NCBI RefSeq assembly: GCF_001440035.1
Contig: NZ_LJYG01000116.1
Coordinates: 1-63,865 of the forward strand
Source: Bradyrhizobium manausense
GTDB lineage: Bacteria > Pseudomonadota > Alphaproteobacteria > Rhizobiales > Xanthobacteraceae
Direction: 5' to 3'
Length of the DNA: 63,865 bases
Part shown: in pieces, positions 44,451-53,360 of the stretch
How the letters are laid out: each line of letters starts with the position of its first letter
Position numbering within the stretch: the first letter of the stretch is position 1
Program-made: the position numbers and the translations under genes
The notes under the pieces: model-generated
Told to the model about the DNA's origin: nothing
What the model saw: only the letters and a program-made list of their open reading frames with translations
The model's database searches: none

Positions 44451-45287
44451 TCAGCTCGACCAGTTGTCCCTGAATTCGGGAAACAGCGTCAGGCCGCCGC
44501 ACGCATAGATGGTCTGCCCGGTGATGTAGCTGGCGTCATCCGAGGCCAGGAAGGCGAATACCGCAGCCATCTCTTCCGGCGTGCCGACGCGGCCGAGCGG
44601 AATGTGGCTGACGACCGCGCCGCGCTTTTCGGCGTCGCCGGTCCAGGCGGCGTTGATCGGCGTGTCGATTGCGCCGGGGCCGACCGCATTGACGCGAATG
44701 CCGCGGCCGGCAAACTCCAGCGCCAGCGTGCGGGTCAGATTGGCCATGCCGCCTTTGCTGATCGAATAAGCGAGATAGCCAGGTTTTGGGATGATCTGGT
44801 GGACGCTCGAGCAATTGATGATGCAGCCGCCTCCGCCGCGGGCAACGAAATGCGCCAGCGCCTTTTGCGCGCAGAGCACGGCGCCGTTGAGATTGACGTC
44901 GATGATGCGGCGATAGGCTTCGATGTCGAGCGCCTCGCTCGGCGATTCCTGCTGAAAGCCGGCATTGTTGACGAGACAGTCGAGGCGCTTCCAGCGCGCC
45001 AGGATGGTTTCGAACATTGCGGCGATGTCTTTTTCGTCCCCGATATCGGCGTGAATGATGAAATGATCGAGCCTGCCGTGGCCACGGTCGCTCGAAGCCG
45101 TGCGCGCGAGCGCAAGCGTCTCCTCAGCCTTCTCGGGGGGACCGATATAGTTGATGGCGACCGTCGCGCCTTCCTGGGCGAGGCGAATGGCGACGGCACG
45201 CCCGATGCCCTGCGGAGCGCCCGTCACCAGCGCGTATTGGCCGACGAGGCGTGAGGGGAACTGGGTCGAGCGATCGGTTTGCGGCAT
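44451..45287 (-). CDS. SDR family oxidoreductase (glucose/3-oxoacyl reductase-like)
   Basis: A 278-residue short-chain dehydrogenase. TGAPQGIG is the cofactor motif near residue 22, NNAG the next. Catalytic Ser lies in INCSSVHQ, Tyr and Lys in YSISKGG, and VGPGAIDTPIN follows. ASYITGQTIYACGGLTL is the usual tail. The frame continues far upstream because of the GC-rich strand; the ATG at 45287 with GGAGAG upstream is the real start. The substrate is unknown. Confidence 0.92.
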   Translation of the reverse strand: MPQTDRSTQFPSRLVGQYALVTGAPQGIGRAVAIRLAQEGATVAINYIGPPEKAEETLALARTASSDRGHGRLDHFIIHADIGDEKDIAAMFETILARWKRLDCLVNNAGFQQESPSEALDIEAYRRIIDVNLNGAVLCAQKALAHFVARGGGGCIINCSSVHQIIPKPGYLAYSISKGGMANLTRTLALEFAGRGIRVNAVGPGAIDTPINAAWTGDAEKRGAVVSHIPLGRVGTPEEMAAVFAFLASDDASYITGQTIYACGGLTLFPEFRDNWSS

Positions 45288-45361
45288 GATGTCTCTCCGG
45301 AATGCTCCATCATCTACGGAAGACGTGATTTGTTCCATCCCCCGCGGCGCATCGCTGGGAT

Positions 45362-46696
45362 TCATTCCGCGCGGCGCGCGATCGGCGAGGTCAGGATCTG
45401 ATACAGGATAATCGCACCAAAGGTCGCGGTGCCGATTCCGCCGATCGTGAACGCACCGAATTTGAGCGTGAGATCGCCGGCTCCCGCGGTCAGCGCCACC
45501 GCGACGGTGATCAAATTCGCCGGATTGGCAAAGTCGACCCTGTTCTCGACCCAGATCCGGCCCGCCATCGCCGCGATCAATCCGAACAGCACGATCGAAA
45601 GACCGCCGATGACGGGCCCGGGGATCGACAGGATCAGCGCGCCGAATTTCGGCGAGAAGCCGAGCAGGATCGATACGATGGCGGCGAAAGCAAACAGCAG
45701 GGTCGAATAGACCTTCGTCGCCGCCATCACGCCGATATTCTCGGCATAGGTGGTGACGCCGGTGCCGCCGGCGCAGGCCGCCACGATCGTCGCGAGGCTG
45801 TCGGCAAGCAAGGCGCGGCCGAGATACGCATCGAGGCTGCGGCCCGTCATGGCTCCGACGGCCTTGATGTGCCCGAGATTTTCGGCGACGAGGATGACCG
45901 CAACCGGCGCGATCAGGAAGATGGCGTCGGCCTGAAAGGTCGGCGCGGTGAAATTCGGCAGGCCGAACCACGGCGCGGCCGAGAGCTGCGTGAAGTCGAT
46001 CGGCTTGCCGAAGCCAAGACCGTTCGCAAACAGCAGGTACAAGAGATATCCGCCGATCGCGCCCAGGATGATCGGCAGGCGGCGCCACAGGCCGGGCGCG
46101 GCCACCGCAACCACGCCGATCATCAGAACGGTCGCAAGCCCGATCCAGGTCTCGAACGCGTTCGCGCTTACCGCCTTCACCGCCACGGGCGCGAGATTGA
46201 GGCCGATCGCGGCGACCACGGCGCCGGTGACCGCCGGCGGCATCAGACGCTCGACCCAGCCGATGCCCGACCACATCACGATCAGTGCGATCACGCCGTA
46301 GAGCACGCCGGCGCCGACGATGCCGCCGAGCGCAATTGAGATGTTCGGATTCGGTCCGTGCCCGACGTAGCCGGTGGCGGCGAGGACGACGGCGATGAAC
46401 GCGAAGCTCGAGCCGAGATAGCTCGGCACGCGCCCCGCCACGATGACGAAGAAGATCAGCGTGCCGATGCCGGAGAACAACACAGCAACATTGGGATCGA
46501 ACCCCATCAGCAACGGCGCGATGATCGTCGCACCCGACATGGCGACGCAATGCTGGAGACCGGAGACGATGGTTTGCCCCCACGACAGCCGCTCCTCCGG
46601 CATGACCACGCCCGAGGTCTTCAGCTTCCAACGCGGAAAATAGCCTTGTGAAAGACGGTCTTGCGATCGCTCGTCCGCGCCAAATGCGTTCGACAT
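45362..46696 (-). CDS. NCS2 family pyrimidine/uracil permease (RutG-like)
   Basis: A 444-residue transporter. Similarity to Escherichia coli RutG is high by eye along the whole length: GVVMPEERLSWGQT, FFVIVAGRVPSYLGSSFAF, WIERLMPP-like WVERLMPPAVTGAVV, NLAPVAVKAVSA and GGTGVTTYAENIGVMA, the last being the NCS2 substrate motif. Uracil or a related pyrimidine is the likely cargo. No rut oxygenase genes are adjacent, but hyuAB lie two genes away. GGGGGGAAC precedes the ATG. Confidence 0.9.
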   Translation of the reverse strand: MSNAFGADERSQDRLSQGYFPRWKLKTSGVVMPEERLSWGQTIVSGLQHCVAMSGATIIAPLLMGFDPNVAVLFSGIGTLIFFVIVAGRVPSYLGSSFAFIAVVLAATGYVGHGPNPNISIALGGIVGAGVLYGVIALIVMWSGIGWVERLMPPAVTGAVVAAIGLNLAPVAVKAVSANAFETWIGLATVLMIGVVAVAAPGLWRRLPIILGAIGGYLLYLLFANGLGFGKPIDFTQLSAAPWFGLPNFTAPTFQADAIFLIAPVAVILVAENLGHIKAVGAMTGRSLDAYLGRALLADSLATIVAACAGGTGVTTYAENIGVMAATKVYSTLLFAFAAIVSILLGFSPKFGALILSIPGPVIGGLSIVLFGLIAAMAGRIWVENRVDFANPANLITVAVALTAGAGDLTLKFGAFTIGGIGTATFGAIILYQILTSPIARRAE

Positions 46697-46747
46697 GTTC
46701 CCCCCAAGGTGCGGTGCAGCGATTGATCTTCGTGCTAATAGACAAAA

Positions 46748-46780
46748 ATGTGATTGTTGCTCGAGCGGCGATGATCACAT
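46748..46780. promoter_or_regulatory. Inverted repeat in the divergent permease/dctA region
   Basis: ATGTGAT (46748-46754) and ATCACAT (46774-46780) are perfect 7-bp arms separated by 19 bp. The half-site resembles GntR- or CRP-type operators, but the spacing is unusual. It is a pattern match only. Confidence 0.3.
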
Positions 46781-46823
46781 GATGTAAGTCATGCACGATC
46801 AATGTGTTCCGGGATTGAACTTT

Positions 46824-48152
46824 ATGACACAGATCGCGATCCAGCCAGCCGTCCACCGCCGGCACCAGCCCTGGTACAGGATCCTCTATGTCCAGGTCCT
46901 GATCGCGATCGTGCTCGGAGTCCTGATCGGCTATTTCTATCCGGACCTTGGCAAAGCCCTCAAGCCACTCGGCGACGCCTTTATCGCGCTGATCAAGATG
47001 ATGATCGCGCCCGTCATCTTCTGCACCGTGGTGCATGGCATCTCCTCGATGGGCGACCTCAAGCGTGTCGGCCGGGTCGGACTGAAATCGCTGATCTATT
47101 TCGAGACTGTCTCGACCGTTGCGCTCGCCATCGGTCTTTTGGTGGGCGAGATTCTCCAGCCCGGACACGGCTTCAACATCGATCCCGCCACCATCGATCC
47201 GAAATCGGTCGCGACCTATGTGTCCAAGGCGCATGAAGACGGCATCGTCGCCCATCTGATGGCGATCATTCCCGACAGCTATGTGGGCGCGATCGCGCGC
47301 GGCGACCTCTTGCAGGTGCTGCTGGTCTCGATCCTCTCCGGGTTCGCCATCGCCTTCCTCGGCAAATCAGGCGAGCCGATCGCGGAGGCAATCGACAAAG
47401 CCGCAAAGATGTTCTTCGGCATCATCCGCATCATCGTGCGCGTGGCGCCGATCGGTGCATTCGGCGCGATGGCGTTCACCGTCGGCGCCTACGGCCTTGG
47501 CTCGCTGCTCAACCTCGCCGCCCTGATCGGCACGTTCTATCTCACCAGCATCCTGTTCGTGCTGATCGTGCTGGGTGCGATCGCACGGCTTGCCGGCTTC
47601 TCCATCATTCGCTTCATCGCCTATATCAAGGACGAGCTCCTGATCGTGCTCGGCACCTCGTCGTCGGAGACGGTGCTGCCGCAGATGATCCAGAAGATGG
47701 AGCATCTCGGCGCCTCGCGCTCGGTGGTCGGCCTCGTGATCCCGACCGGCTACAGCTTCAACCTCGACGGCACCAACATCTATATGACGCTGGCGACGCT
47801 GTTCCTGGCGCAGGCGACCAACACGCATCTGACGATCTGGCAGGAACTCGGCATCCTCGGCATCGCGATGATCACCTCGAAGGGCGCCTCCGGGGTAACA
47901 GGCGCGGGCTTCATCACGCTCGCCGCGACGCTGTCGATCGTGCCTGATATCCCGATCCAGTCGATCGCGATCCTGGTCGGCATCGACAAGTTCATGAGCG
48001 AATGCCGCGCGCTGACCAATCTGATCGGCAACGGCGTCGCCTGCGTCGTCATCAGCATCTCGGAAGGAGAGCTCGATCGCCAGGCGCTGCACGAGACCAT
48101 GGCGCATCCACTGGAGCTCGGCGAAGCGCTGGAGCCCGGCGGCGGCGCGTAG
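46824..48152 (+). CDS. dctA: Dicarboxylate/amino acid:cation symporter (DctA-like)
   Basis: A 442-residue sodium- or proton-coupled carrier for C4-dicarboxylates such as succinate, fumarate and malate, which rhizobia also use in symbiosis. Family marks are FIALIKMMIAPVIFCTVVHG, then SSSETVLPQM (the serine-rich loop), PTGYSFNLDGTNIYMTLATLF and KGASGVTGAGFITLAATLS. The start is set at 46824; the eleven codons above it are possible but less likely. A clean terminator follows. Rhizobial genomes have several paralogues, so whether this is the symbiotic copy is unknown. Confidence 0.93.
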   Translation: MTQIAIQPAVHRRHQPWYRILYVQVLIAIVLGVLIGYFYPDLGKALKPLGDAFIALIKMMIAPVIFCTVVHGISSMGDLKRVGRVGLKSLIYFETVSTVALAIGLLVGEILQPGHGFNIDPATIDPKSVATYVSKAHEDGIVAHLMAIIPDSYVGAIARGDLLQVLLVSILSGFAIAFLGKSGEPIAEAIDKAAKMFFGIIRIIVRVAPIGAFGAMAFTVGAYGLGSLLNLAALIGTFYLTSILFVLIVLGAIARLAGFSIIRFIAYIKDELLIVLGTSSSETVLPQMIQKMEHLGASRSVVGLVIPTGYSFNLDGTNIYMTLATLFLAQATNTHLTIWQELGILGIAMITSKGASGVTGAGFITLAATLSIVPDIPIQSIAILVGIDKFMSECRALTNLIGNGVACVVISISEGELDRQALHETMAHPLELGEALEPGGGA

Positions 48153-48279
48153 AGCCGCAAAGCGAGATCGAAGGCAGACGCCGCCCGGTTCCGTTGCGGT
48201 AGTTTCCCGGAGTAGAAAATTCCTAGGACCGGAGTCACAACATAGGTGTTGGGATCACGGATCGATACTCATCCATTCC

Positions 48280-48313
48280 ACCCGACGCGCTGGGGGCAGA
48301 GCGTCGGGTTTTT
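48280..48313 (+). terminator. Rho-independent terminator of dctA
   Basis: ACCCGACGC (48280-48288) pairs perfectly with GCGTCGGGT (48301-48309) around a 12-nt loop, followed by TTTTT. It lies 128 bp after the dctA stop. Confidence 0.85.
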
Positions 48314-48399
48314 GAAAATTTTCACTCGATCTAGCTGTCAAAGCTTGCATCGGCCGCATCTGTCAGCACCGCCGGCCGCGGGCAGGTATCATTGTTCCG

Positions 48400-49992
48400 T
48401 CAGTCGGGACAACCGGTCAGATCGAGCCGGCGTGTGATCCCGATCGCTCCGAGGAACGCCTCATCGTGACTGACCACGAGCAGCGCGCCGTCATAGGCAC
48501 GGAGGCCCGCCTCGACGGCTTCGATCGATTCAAGGTCGAGGTGATTGGTCGGCTCGTCCAGGATCAGCAGCGACGGCGGCGTCGCCCCGCCGAGCACGCA
48601 GGCAAGGCCGGCGCGAAACAGCTGGCCGCCGCTCAGACTGCCAACGCCTTGCAAGGCCGCATCTGCGCGAAACATGAAACGCGCCAGCGCGGCGTGGCAT
48701 TCATTCGCACCGGCCCTCGGATTGAGACGCCCAAAATTGTCGAGAATCGAGATCGCGGGATCGAGCAGGCTGACCTTCTGGTCGAACAGCGCGAAGTCCG
48801 GCCTCACGCGCACGGTGCCCGCGACAGGGCGTAGCTCACCGGCGATGAGCTTCAACAGCGTCGTCTTGCCGGAGCCGTTGGGCCCGACAATCGCGACGCG
48901 CTCCGGCCCGACGATGGCAAGCGATAGATCGCGCAGGATCGGCCGTTCCGGCTGATAGCCTGCGCGAACACGATCAAGCCAAACCACCTCCCGCCCCGCC
49001 GGGAGCCGGGTCGACGGTAGCTTTACAGTCAGCGGCTGAAGGATCTCGATGCGCCGGCGGGCGGTGTCGAGCGCATCCAGAGCCTCCGCGCGCCGCCGCT
49101 CGGCGATCTCTGCGGCCCTGCCGCCGCTGTCCTCACTGCGATCCTTGCGCGCGCCTGCAAGGATTCGTGGCATGTCGCCCTTGGCGCGCTTCCTCTTGCC
49201 ACCGCTGTCCTTGCGCGCCTTGCGTTCGGCCGCCTCCTGCGCCTTGCCGTCGATCTCGGACAAATGCTTCTCGGCATGCGCGAGGTCGTGCCTGACGGCC
49301 GCAAGCTCGACGGCCTTTTGCGCGCGATAGCTACTCCAATTGCCGCCATAGCGCGTCGCGCCGAGCGAGGTCAGCTCGACGATGGCGTCCATGGTCTCGA
49401 GCAGTGCCCGGTCATGGCTGACGACGATCGCGCCGCCGCGCCAGGCGGCAAGCAGATCGATCACGGCACGGCGCCCGTCCCGATCGAGATTGTTGGTGGG
49501 TTCGTCCAGCAGGATGAAATCCGGCGCGGTGAACAGCAGCGCGGCGAGACGAACGCGCGTGATCTGCCCGCCCGACAAACAATCCAGCTCCGTATCGGGC
49601 GCGATATCGATGCCGACGCGCGCCAGGGCGGATGCGAGCCGCGTCTCGAGCGCCCAGTCGACCTCGGCGACATCCTCGGCGGAGGCCTCGCCACGCTCCG
49701 CCCGGCGAAGCAAGTCGAGAGACTCTCGCGCGCCAAAGAGGTCGACGACCCGCATGCCGCCGCGCAGCTGGGCGTCCTGCCGCAAGAGGCCAACGGTGCC
49801 GTTGACGACCATGCGTCCCGCCTGCTGGACGTGCTCGCCCGTGACTGCGGCGAGCAGCGTTGTCTTGCCGACGCCGTTGCGGCCGACAAGGCCGGCGCGT
49901 TCCGCGCCGAAGATCAGATCGATGTTGGAGAGCAGCGAGCGGCCGTCAGGCGTGGACAGCGACAGGTTCGACAGGATGATGGAAGCAGGCAT
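48400..49992 (-). CDS. ABC-F family ATPase
   Basis: A 530-residue protein with two ABC domains and no membrane segment, as in translation-associated ABC-F proteins. The first domain has GRNGVGKTT near residue 38, LSGGQITRVRLA and LLDEPTNNLD. The second has GPNGSGKTT, LSGGQLFRAGLA and LILDEPTNHLD. The linker (about residues 230-320) is highly charged and Lys/Arg-rich, a common feature of ribosome-binding members. The subgroup cannot be named with confidence. The start at 49992 follows GGGGAATTCC. Confidence 0.92.
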   Translation of the reverse strand: MPASIILSNLSLSTPDGRSLLSNIDLIFGAERAGLVGRNGVGKTTLLAAVTGEHVQQAGRMVVNGTVGLLRQDAQLRGGMRVVDLFGARESLDLLRRAERGEASAEDVAEVDWALETRLASALARVGIDIAPDTELDCLSGGQITRVRLAALLFTAPDFILLDEPTNNLDRDGRRAVIDLLAAWRGGAIVVSHDRALLETMDAIVELTSLGATRYGGNWSSYRAQKAVELAAVRHDLAHAEKHLSEIDGKAQEAAERKARKDSGGKRKRAKGDMPRILAGARKDRSEDSGGRAAEIAERRRAEALDALDTARRRIEILQPLTVKLPSTRLPAGREVVWLDRVRAGYQPERPILRDLSLAIVGPERVAIVGPNGSGKTTLLKLIAGELRPVAGTVRVRPDFALFDQKVSLLDPAISILDNFGRLNPRAGANECHAALARFMFRADAALQGVGSLSGGQLFRAGLACVLGGATPPSLLILDEPTNHLDLESIEAVEAGLRAYDGALLVVSHDEAFLGAIGITRRLDLTGCPD

Positions 49993-50126
49993 GGAATTCC
50001 CCGTGAGCAATGCGGATCGGCGTTGCGGTCGGGGTGAAATCCATGGCTGCTGACATCCTTGATGTGAGCCTCGCTCATAATTCGGCCGGGTGGCAAGATC
50101 AAGGCATGCCGTCGCGAAGCCAGCGG

Positions 50127-51371
50127 CTACGCCAGCCTGTCGAACTGAACCTTGCCCGCTTTCATCACCAGCGGGATGTGCTCGCCCTGACCGAGCAAGC
50201 AGCCGACATCACGCAACGGATTGCCGTCGACCACGAGCAGATCCGCAAGCGCGCCGGGCACGATGCGGCCGAGCTTGCCCTCCATGCCGAGCACCTCGGC
50301 CCCGATCACGGTCGCGCTGGCGATGACCTCGCGCGCCCCCTGGATTTCGGCGCGAATGCGGAACTCTTCGCTCTGGAGGCGTTGCGACGGGCCGAGCAGG
50401 TCGCTGCCGTATCCCATCTTCACCCCGGCCTTGCGATAGATCTCGAGCGAGCGCAGGCCGGCATCGCGGACGTCGGCGATCTTGGCGACGCTCTCCGGCG
50501 GCAGGCCGAACTGCGCGCCCTCATTGGCGAGCGCTTCATAGGTGATCAGCGTCGGCACCACATAAGCGCCCTTCTCGGCCATCAGGCGAGCGGTCTGATC
50601 GTCGACCAGATTGCCGTGCTCGATGGTGCGGACGCCGCAGCGGACTGCGCGCGCAATCGCCGGAGCCGTATAGGCATGGGCGAGCACATAGGTCTGCCGG
50701 CCCTGCGCTTCGTCGACGATGGCGCGGATCTCGTCCTCGGAGTAGCCGAAGGCGCCGACCGGATCGGTCGGAGAGGCCACGCCGCCGGACGCCATGATCT
50801 TGATCTGGTCGGCGCCCATCTGTAGTTCCTCGCGCACCGCCTTGCGCACGCCGTCGACACCGTCGGCAACCCGCGCCAGCGCGCCGACCCGCACGCAGCA
50901 GGGACAGACGGAATCGCTGGCCAGATAGTCCGAGCGGGCCCGACCGTCGCCATGGCCGCCGGTCTGACTCAGCGCACGGCCCGAGACGAACAGGCGGGGG
51001 CCATCGGTCAGGCCGGTCTCGATGGCCTGCTTCATCGCGTGGCCGGCGCCGCCGGCATCGCGGACGGTCGTGAAACCTCGCCGCAGCATGCCCTTGAGAA
51101 TCAGGGTCGAACGCAGCGTCACCAGGACATTCGGCATTTTCGCCTGTGCCGCCAGGTTGAGCTCGATCGCGATGGTATGGACGTGCAGGTCGATCAGGCC
51201 GGGCATCAACGTCCTGCCCTTGAGATCGATCGTTCGATCTGCGGTGGCCTGGATCGGCCGGTCCGAGACCTCCTTGATCATGGCATCCTCGACCAGAACG
51301 TCATGGCCGGCCAGCAACTCAGGTCGGAGCGGATCAAGCAGCGCGGCGTTCTTGAAGAGAGTGCTGGGCAT
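50127..51371 (-). CDS. Metal-dependent amidohydrolase (imidazolonepropionase/prolidase-like)
   Basis: A 414-residue amidohydrolase of the COG1228 group. LIDLHVHT gives the first two metal-binding His, QIKIMASGG the candidate carboxylated Lys, AHAY and EHGN two further His, and GSDLLG the catalytic Asp. These fit carboxypeptidase- or imidazolonepropionase-like enzymes with a binuclear centre. It is third in an operon after an MFS carrier and a GAF protein, starting 14 bp after the GAF stop. GAGG precedes the start. The substrate is presumably what the carrier imports. Confidence 0.88.
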   Translation of the reverse strand: MPSTLFKNAALLDPLRPELLAGHDVLVEDAMIKEVSDRPIQATADRTIDLKGRTLMPGLIDLHVHTIAIELNLAAQAKMPNVLVTLRSTLILKGMLRRGFTTVRDAGGAGHAMKQAIETGLTDGPRLFVSGRALSQTGGHGDGRARSDYLASDSVCPCCVRVGALARVADGVDGVRKAVREELQMGADQIKIMASGGVASPTDPVGAFGYSEDEIRAIVDEAQGRQTYVLAHAYTAPAIARAVRCGVRTIEHGNLVDDQTARLMAEKGAYVVPTLITYEALANEGAQFGLPPESVAKIADVRDAGLRSLEIYRKAGVKMGYGSDLLGPSQRLQSEEFRIRAEIQGAREVIASATVIGAEVLGMEGKLGRIVPGALADLLVVDGNPLRDVGCLLGQGEHIPLVMKAGKVQFDRLA

Positions 51372-51385
51372 GGAGGATTCCTCTA

Positions 51386-51883
51386 TCAGGCCATCAAAAG
51401 CAGCGCCGGCAGGGCGAGTTGGGCGAACGGAAGACACGCGGCGACGTCGTCCTCGTCATACCAGCCGGCTTCGTGAAGCAGGTTGAGCGATCCGAGCGTG
51501 CGGCCGCGCCAGCGCACCGGCATGTTGAGCACGCTGGCGCAGCCAAGCGAGGCGATCAGCTCGTGGTCGGGGAACACGGTGCGCAGATCGTCCTGCGTCC
51601 GGCCGATATAGGCCTCGCCGGAATCGAGCACGGCCTCGGTCCACGGCCCCGGCGCGAGGCGCTTGCGACCGCCGGTGGGGTACGGACCCGGCAGATTGGA
51701 ATAGACCCGCGCGGCTTCGAAGGTGGCGCCGTCATAGGTCAGGATCGTGAACAGCTTGTGCCCGATCGCCGACTTCAGCGCTTCGTCCAGCGCCGCAAAG
51801 ACCGCGCCCGGTTGATCCGCCCTGTCCTGCGCCGCCGCAACGGCGCAGAGCAGCGGATCGGCCGGGCGCCTGGTCGGCCTCAT
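51386..51883 (-). CDS. GAF domain protein
   Basis: A 165-residue stand-alone GAF protein. The domain includes GHKLFTILTYDGATFEAARV, TEAVLDSGEAYIGRTQDD and LGCASVLNMPVRWRGRTLGS with NLLHEAGWYDEDDV, a usual small-molecule-binding GAF core. No output domain is present. Placement between a carrier and an amidohydrolase, with a four-base overlap with the former, suggests that it binds the same compound or an intermediate, but this is inference. Confidence 0.88.
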   Translation of the reverse strand: MRPTRRPADPLLCAVAAAQDRADQPGAVFAALDEALKSAIGHKLFTILTYDGATFEAARVYSNLPGPYPTGGRKRLAPGPWTEAVLDSGEAYIGRTQDDLRTVFPDHELIASLGCASVLNMPVRWRGRTLGSLNLLHEAGWYDEDDVAACLPFAQLALPALLLMA

Positions 51884-53238
51884 GCTGTTTCACCTGCGGC
51901 GATCTCTTCGAGCGAGCGGCCGCGCGTCGGCACGCCCATCAAGACGACGGTGACCGCCCCTAACAGCAGCACCGTGGTGGTGACGCCGAACACGCCGGCG
52001 AAGCCGAAATTGGGATAGAGGTAGCCGACCAGGATCGGCGAGACGATCGCGCCGATGCGCCCGATGGCGGAAGCAAGCCCGGCGCCGGTGGTCCTGATCG
52101 GGGTCGGGAACACTTCGGCGGTGTAGGCATAGACACCGGCATAGGTGCCGTTCATGAACAGCGACAGCAGAATTCCCGCCAGTATGATGTGCTGATCCGT
52201 CTGCGCGAAGGCAAGGCCGAGCGCGCTGACGCCGCCGAGCACCATATAGGTCGCAATGGTCGCCTGCCGGCCGATCCGCTCGTTGAAATACGCGGCGCTG
52301 AAATAGCCGGGAATCTGGGCGCAATAGATGGCGATCGAATAGCCAAAGCTCTTGGTGATGCTCATGCCGTTCTGGACCAGGAGGCCGGGGATCCAGACGA
52401 AGAAGGAATAATAGCTGAAGGTGATCGCAAGCCACATGATCCAGGTCATGATGGTGATACGCGCCTGGCGCGCCGCCAGAAGCGCTGCGAAATTGGCAAG
52501 CAGTGTTCCACCGGTGCCGGCGGGAGGGACGACTTCGACCACCGGCGGCGGCAACAGACGGCCCTCACGCGCAAAGACAGCCTCGATGCGGTCAAGCACG
52601 GCCTCGGCTTCCTTCTCCCGCCCGCGGCTCTCCAGCCAGCGCGGCGATTCCGGCAGAGCGCGCCGCCACCACAGCAGCATGACGACAGGCACCGCCGTGA
52701 TCACAAGCACGATACGCCAGCCATTGTCGTAGGAGGGAACGATGAAGTAGCCGAGCAAGGCCGCGGCCACGAAGCCGAAAGAGAAGAAGCCTGCGAGCGC
52801 CCCGGTGAAGGCGCCGCGGTAACGTCGCGCCACGAACTCCGCAAGATAGGGCGCGATGATCGCGCTCTCCGCGCCCGTGCCCATGCCGGCGACGATGCGG
52901 GCTGCGAAGAAGGCCGGCCAGGTATCGACCATCGCGCTGACGATCGATGCTGCGCAATACAGCGCCAGTGCCGACATCATCACGGCGCGGCGCCCGATGA
53001 GATCACCGAGCGTGCCGGCGAACAGGGCGCCGAACAGGAAGCCGATATAGGTGCTGCTGCCGAGCACGCCGATCTGGACGCTCGACAGATTCCACGCCGT
53101 GCGCAGCACCGGCAGGATGAAGGCCAGCACCGCCGCGTCCATCGCGTCGAACATGTAGCCGAGCCCACCCATCAGCAACAGATGCGTGTGGAAGCGTGCA
53201 AACGGAAGGCGCTCGATGCGCGCCGATATCATCGACAT
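51880..53238 (-). CDS. MFS transporter
   Basis: A 452-residue twelve-helix carrier. GYMFDAMDAAVLAFILPVL in helix one with its two Asp residues, GTLGDLIGRRAVMMSAL in loop 2-3 and PEFVARRYRG-like AEFVARRYRGAFTGAL place it near the NiaP/aromatic or organic-cation group of proton symporters. GGGGGATATTC precedes ATG 53238, which is preferred to a longer frame from the divergent promoter. It heads an operon with the GAF and amidohydrolase genes. Confidence 0.9.
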   Translation of the reverse strand: MSMISARIERLPFARFHTHLLLMGGLGYMFDAMDAAVLAFILPVLRTAWNLSSVQIGVLGSSTYIGFLFGALFAGTLGDLIGRRAVMMSALALYCAASIVSAMVDTWPAFFAARIVAGMGTGAESAIIAPYLAEFVARRYRGAFTGALAGFFSFGFVAAALLGYFIVPSYDNGWRIVLVITAVPVVMLLWWRRALPESPRWLESRGREKEAEAVLDRIEAVFAREGRLLPPPVVEVVPPAGTGGTLLANFAALLAARQARITIMTWIMWLAITFSYYSFFVWIPGLLVQNGMSITKSFGYSIAIYCAQIPGYFSAAYFNERIGRQATIATYMVLGGVSALGLAFAQTDQHIILAGILLSLFMNGTYAGVYAYTAEVFPTPIRTTGAGLASAIGRIGAIVSPILVGYLYPNFGFAGVFGVTTTVLLLGAVTVVLMGVPTRGRSLEEIAAGETA

Positions 53239-53360
53239 GAATATCCCCCTCGATCCCGCGGGCCGGCACCCGCTTGTCGTTCGGGACGAAATCATAGACA
53301 GAATGACGTTATCGTAATAATTTATAATGATGATCTGGTACATCACTGTGGTGAATATCC

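Noticed and set aside
45288..47255. Upstream extension of the SDR frame to a 934-residue protein
   Set aside because: The extra part runs in another frame of the permease gene and has no domain; the SDR begins at 45287 with a ribosome site.
48153..48279. Small gene after dctA
   Set aside because: No frame with start, ribosome site and sensible composition; the region leads to the terminator.
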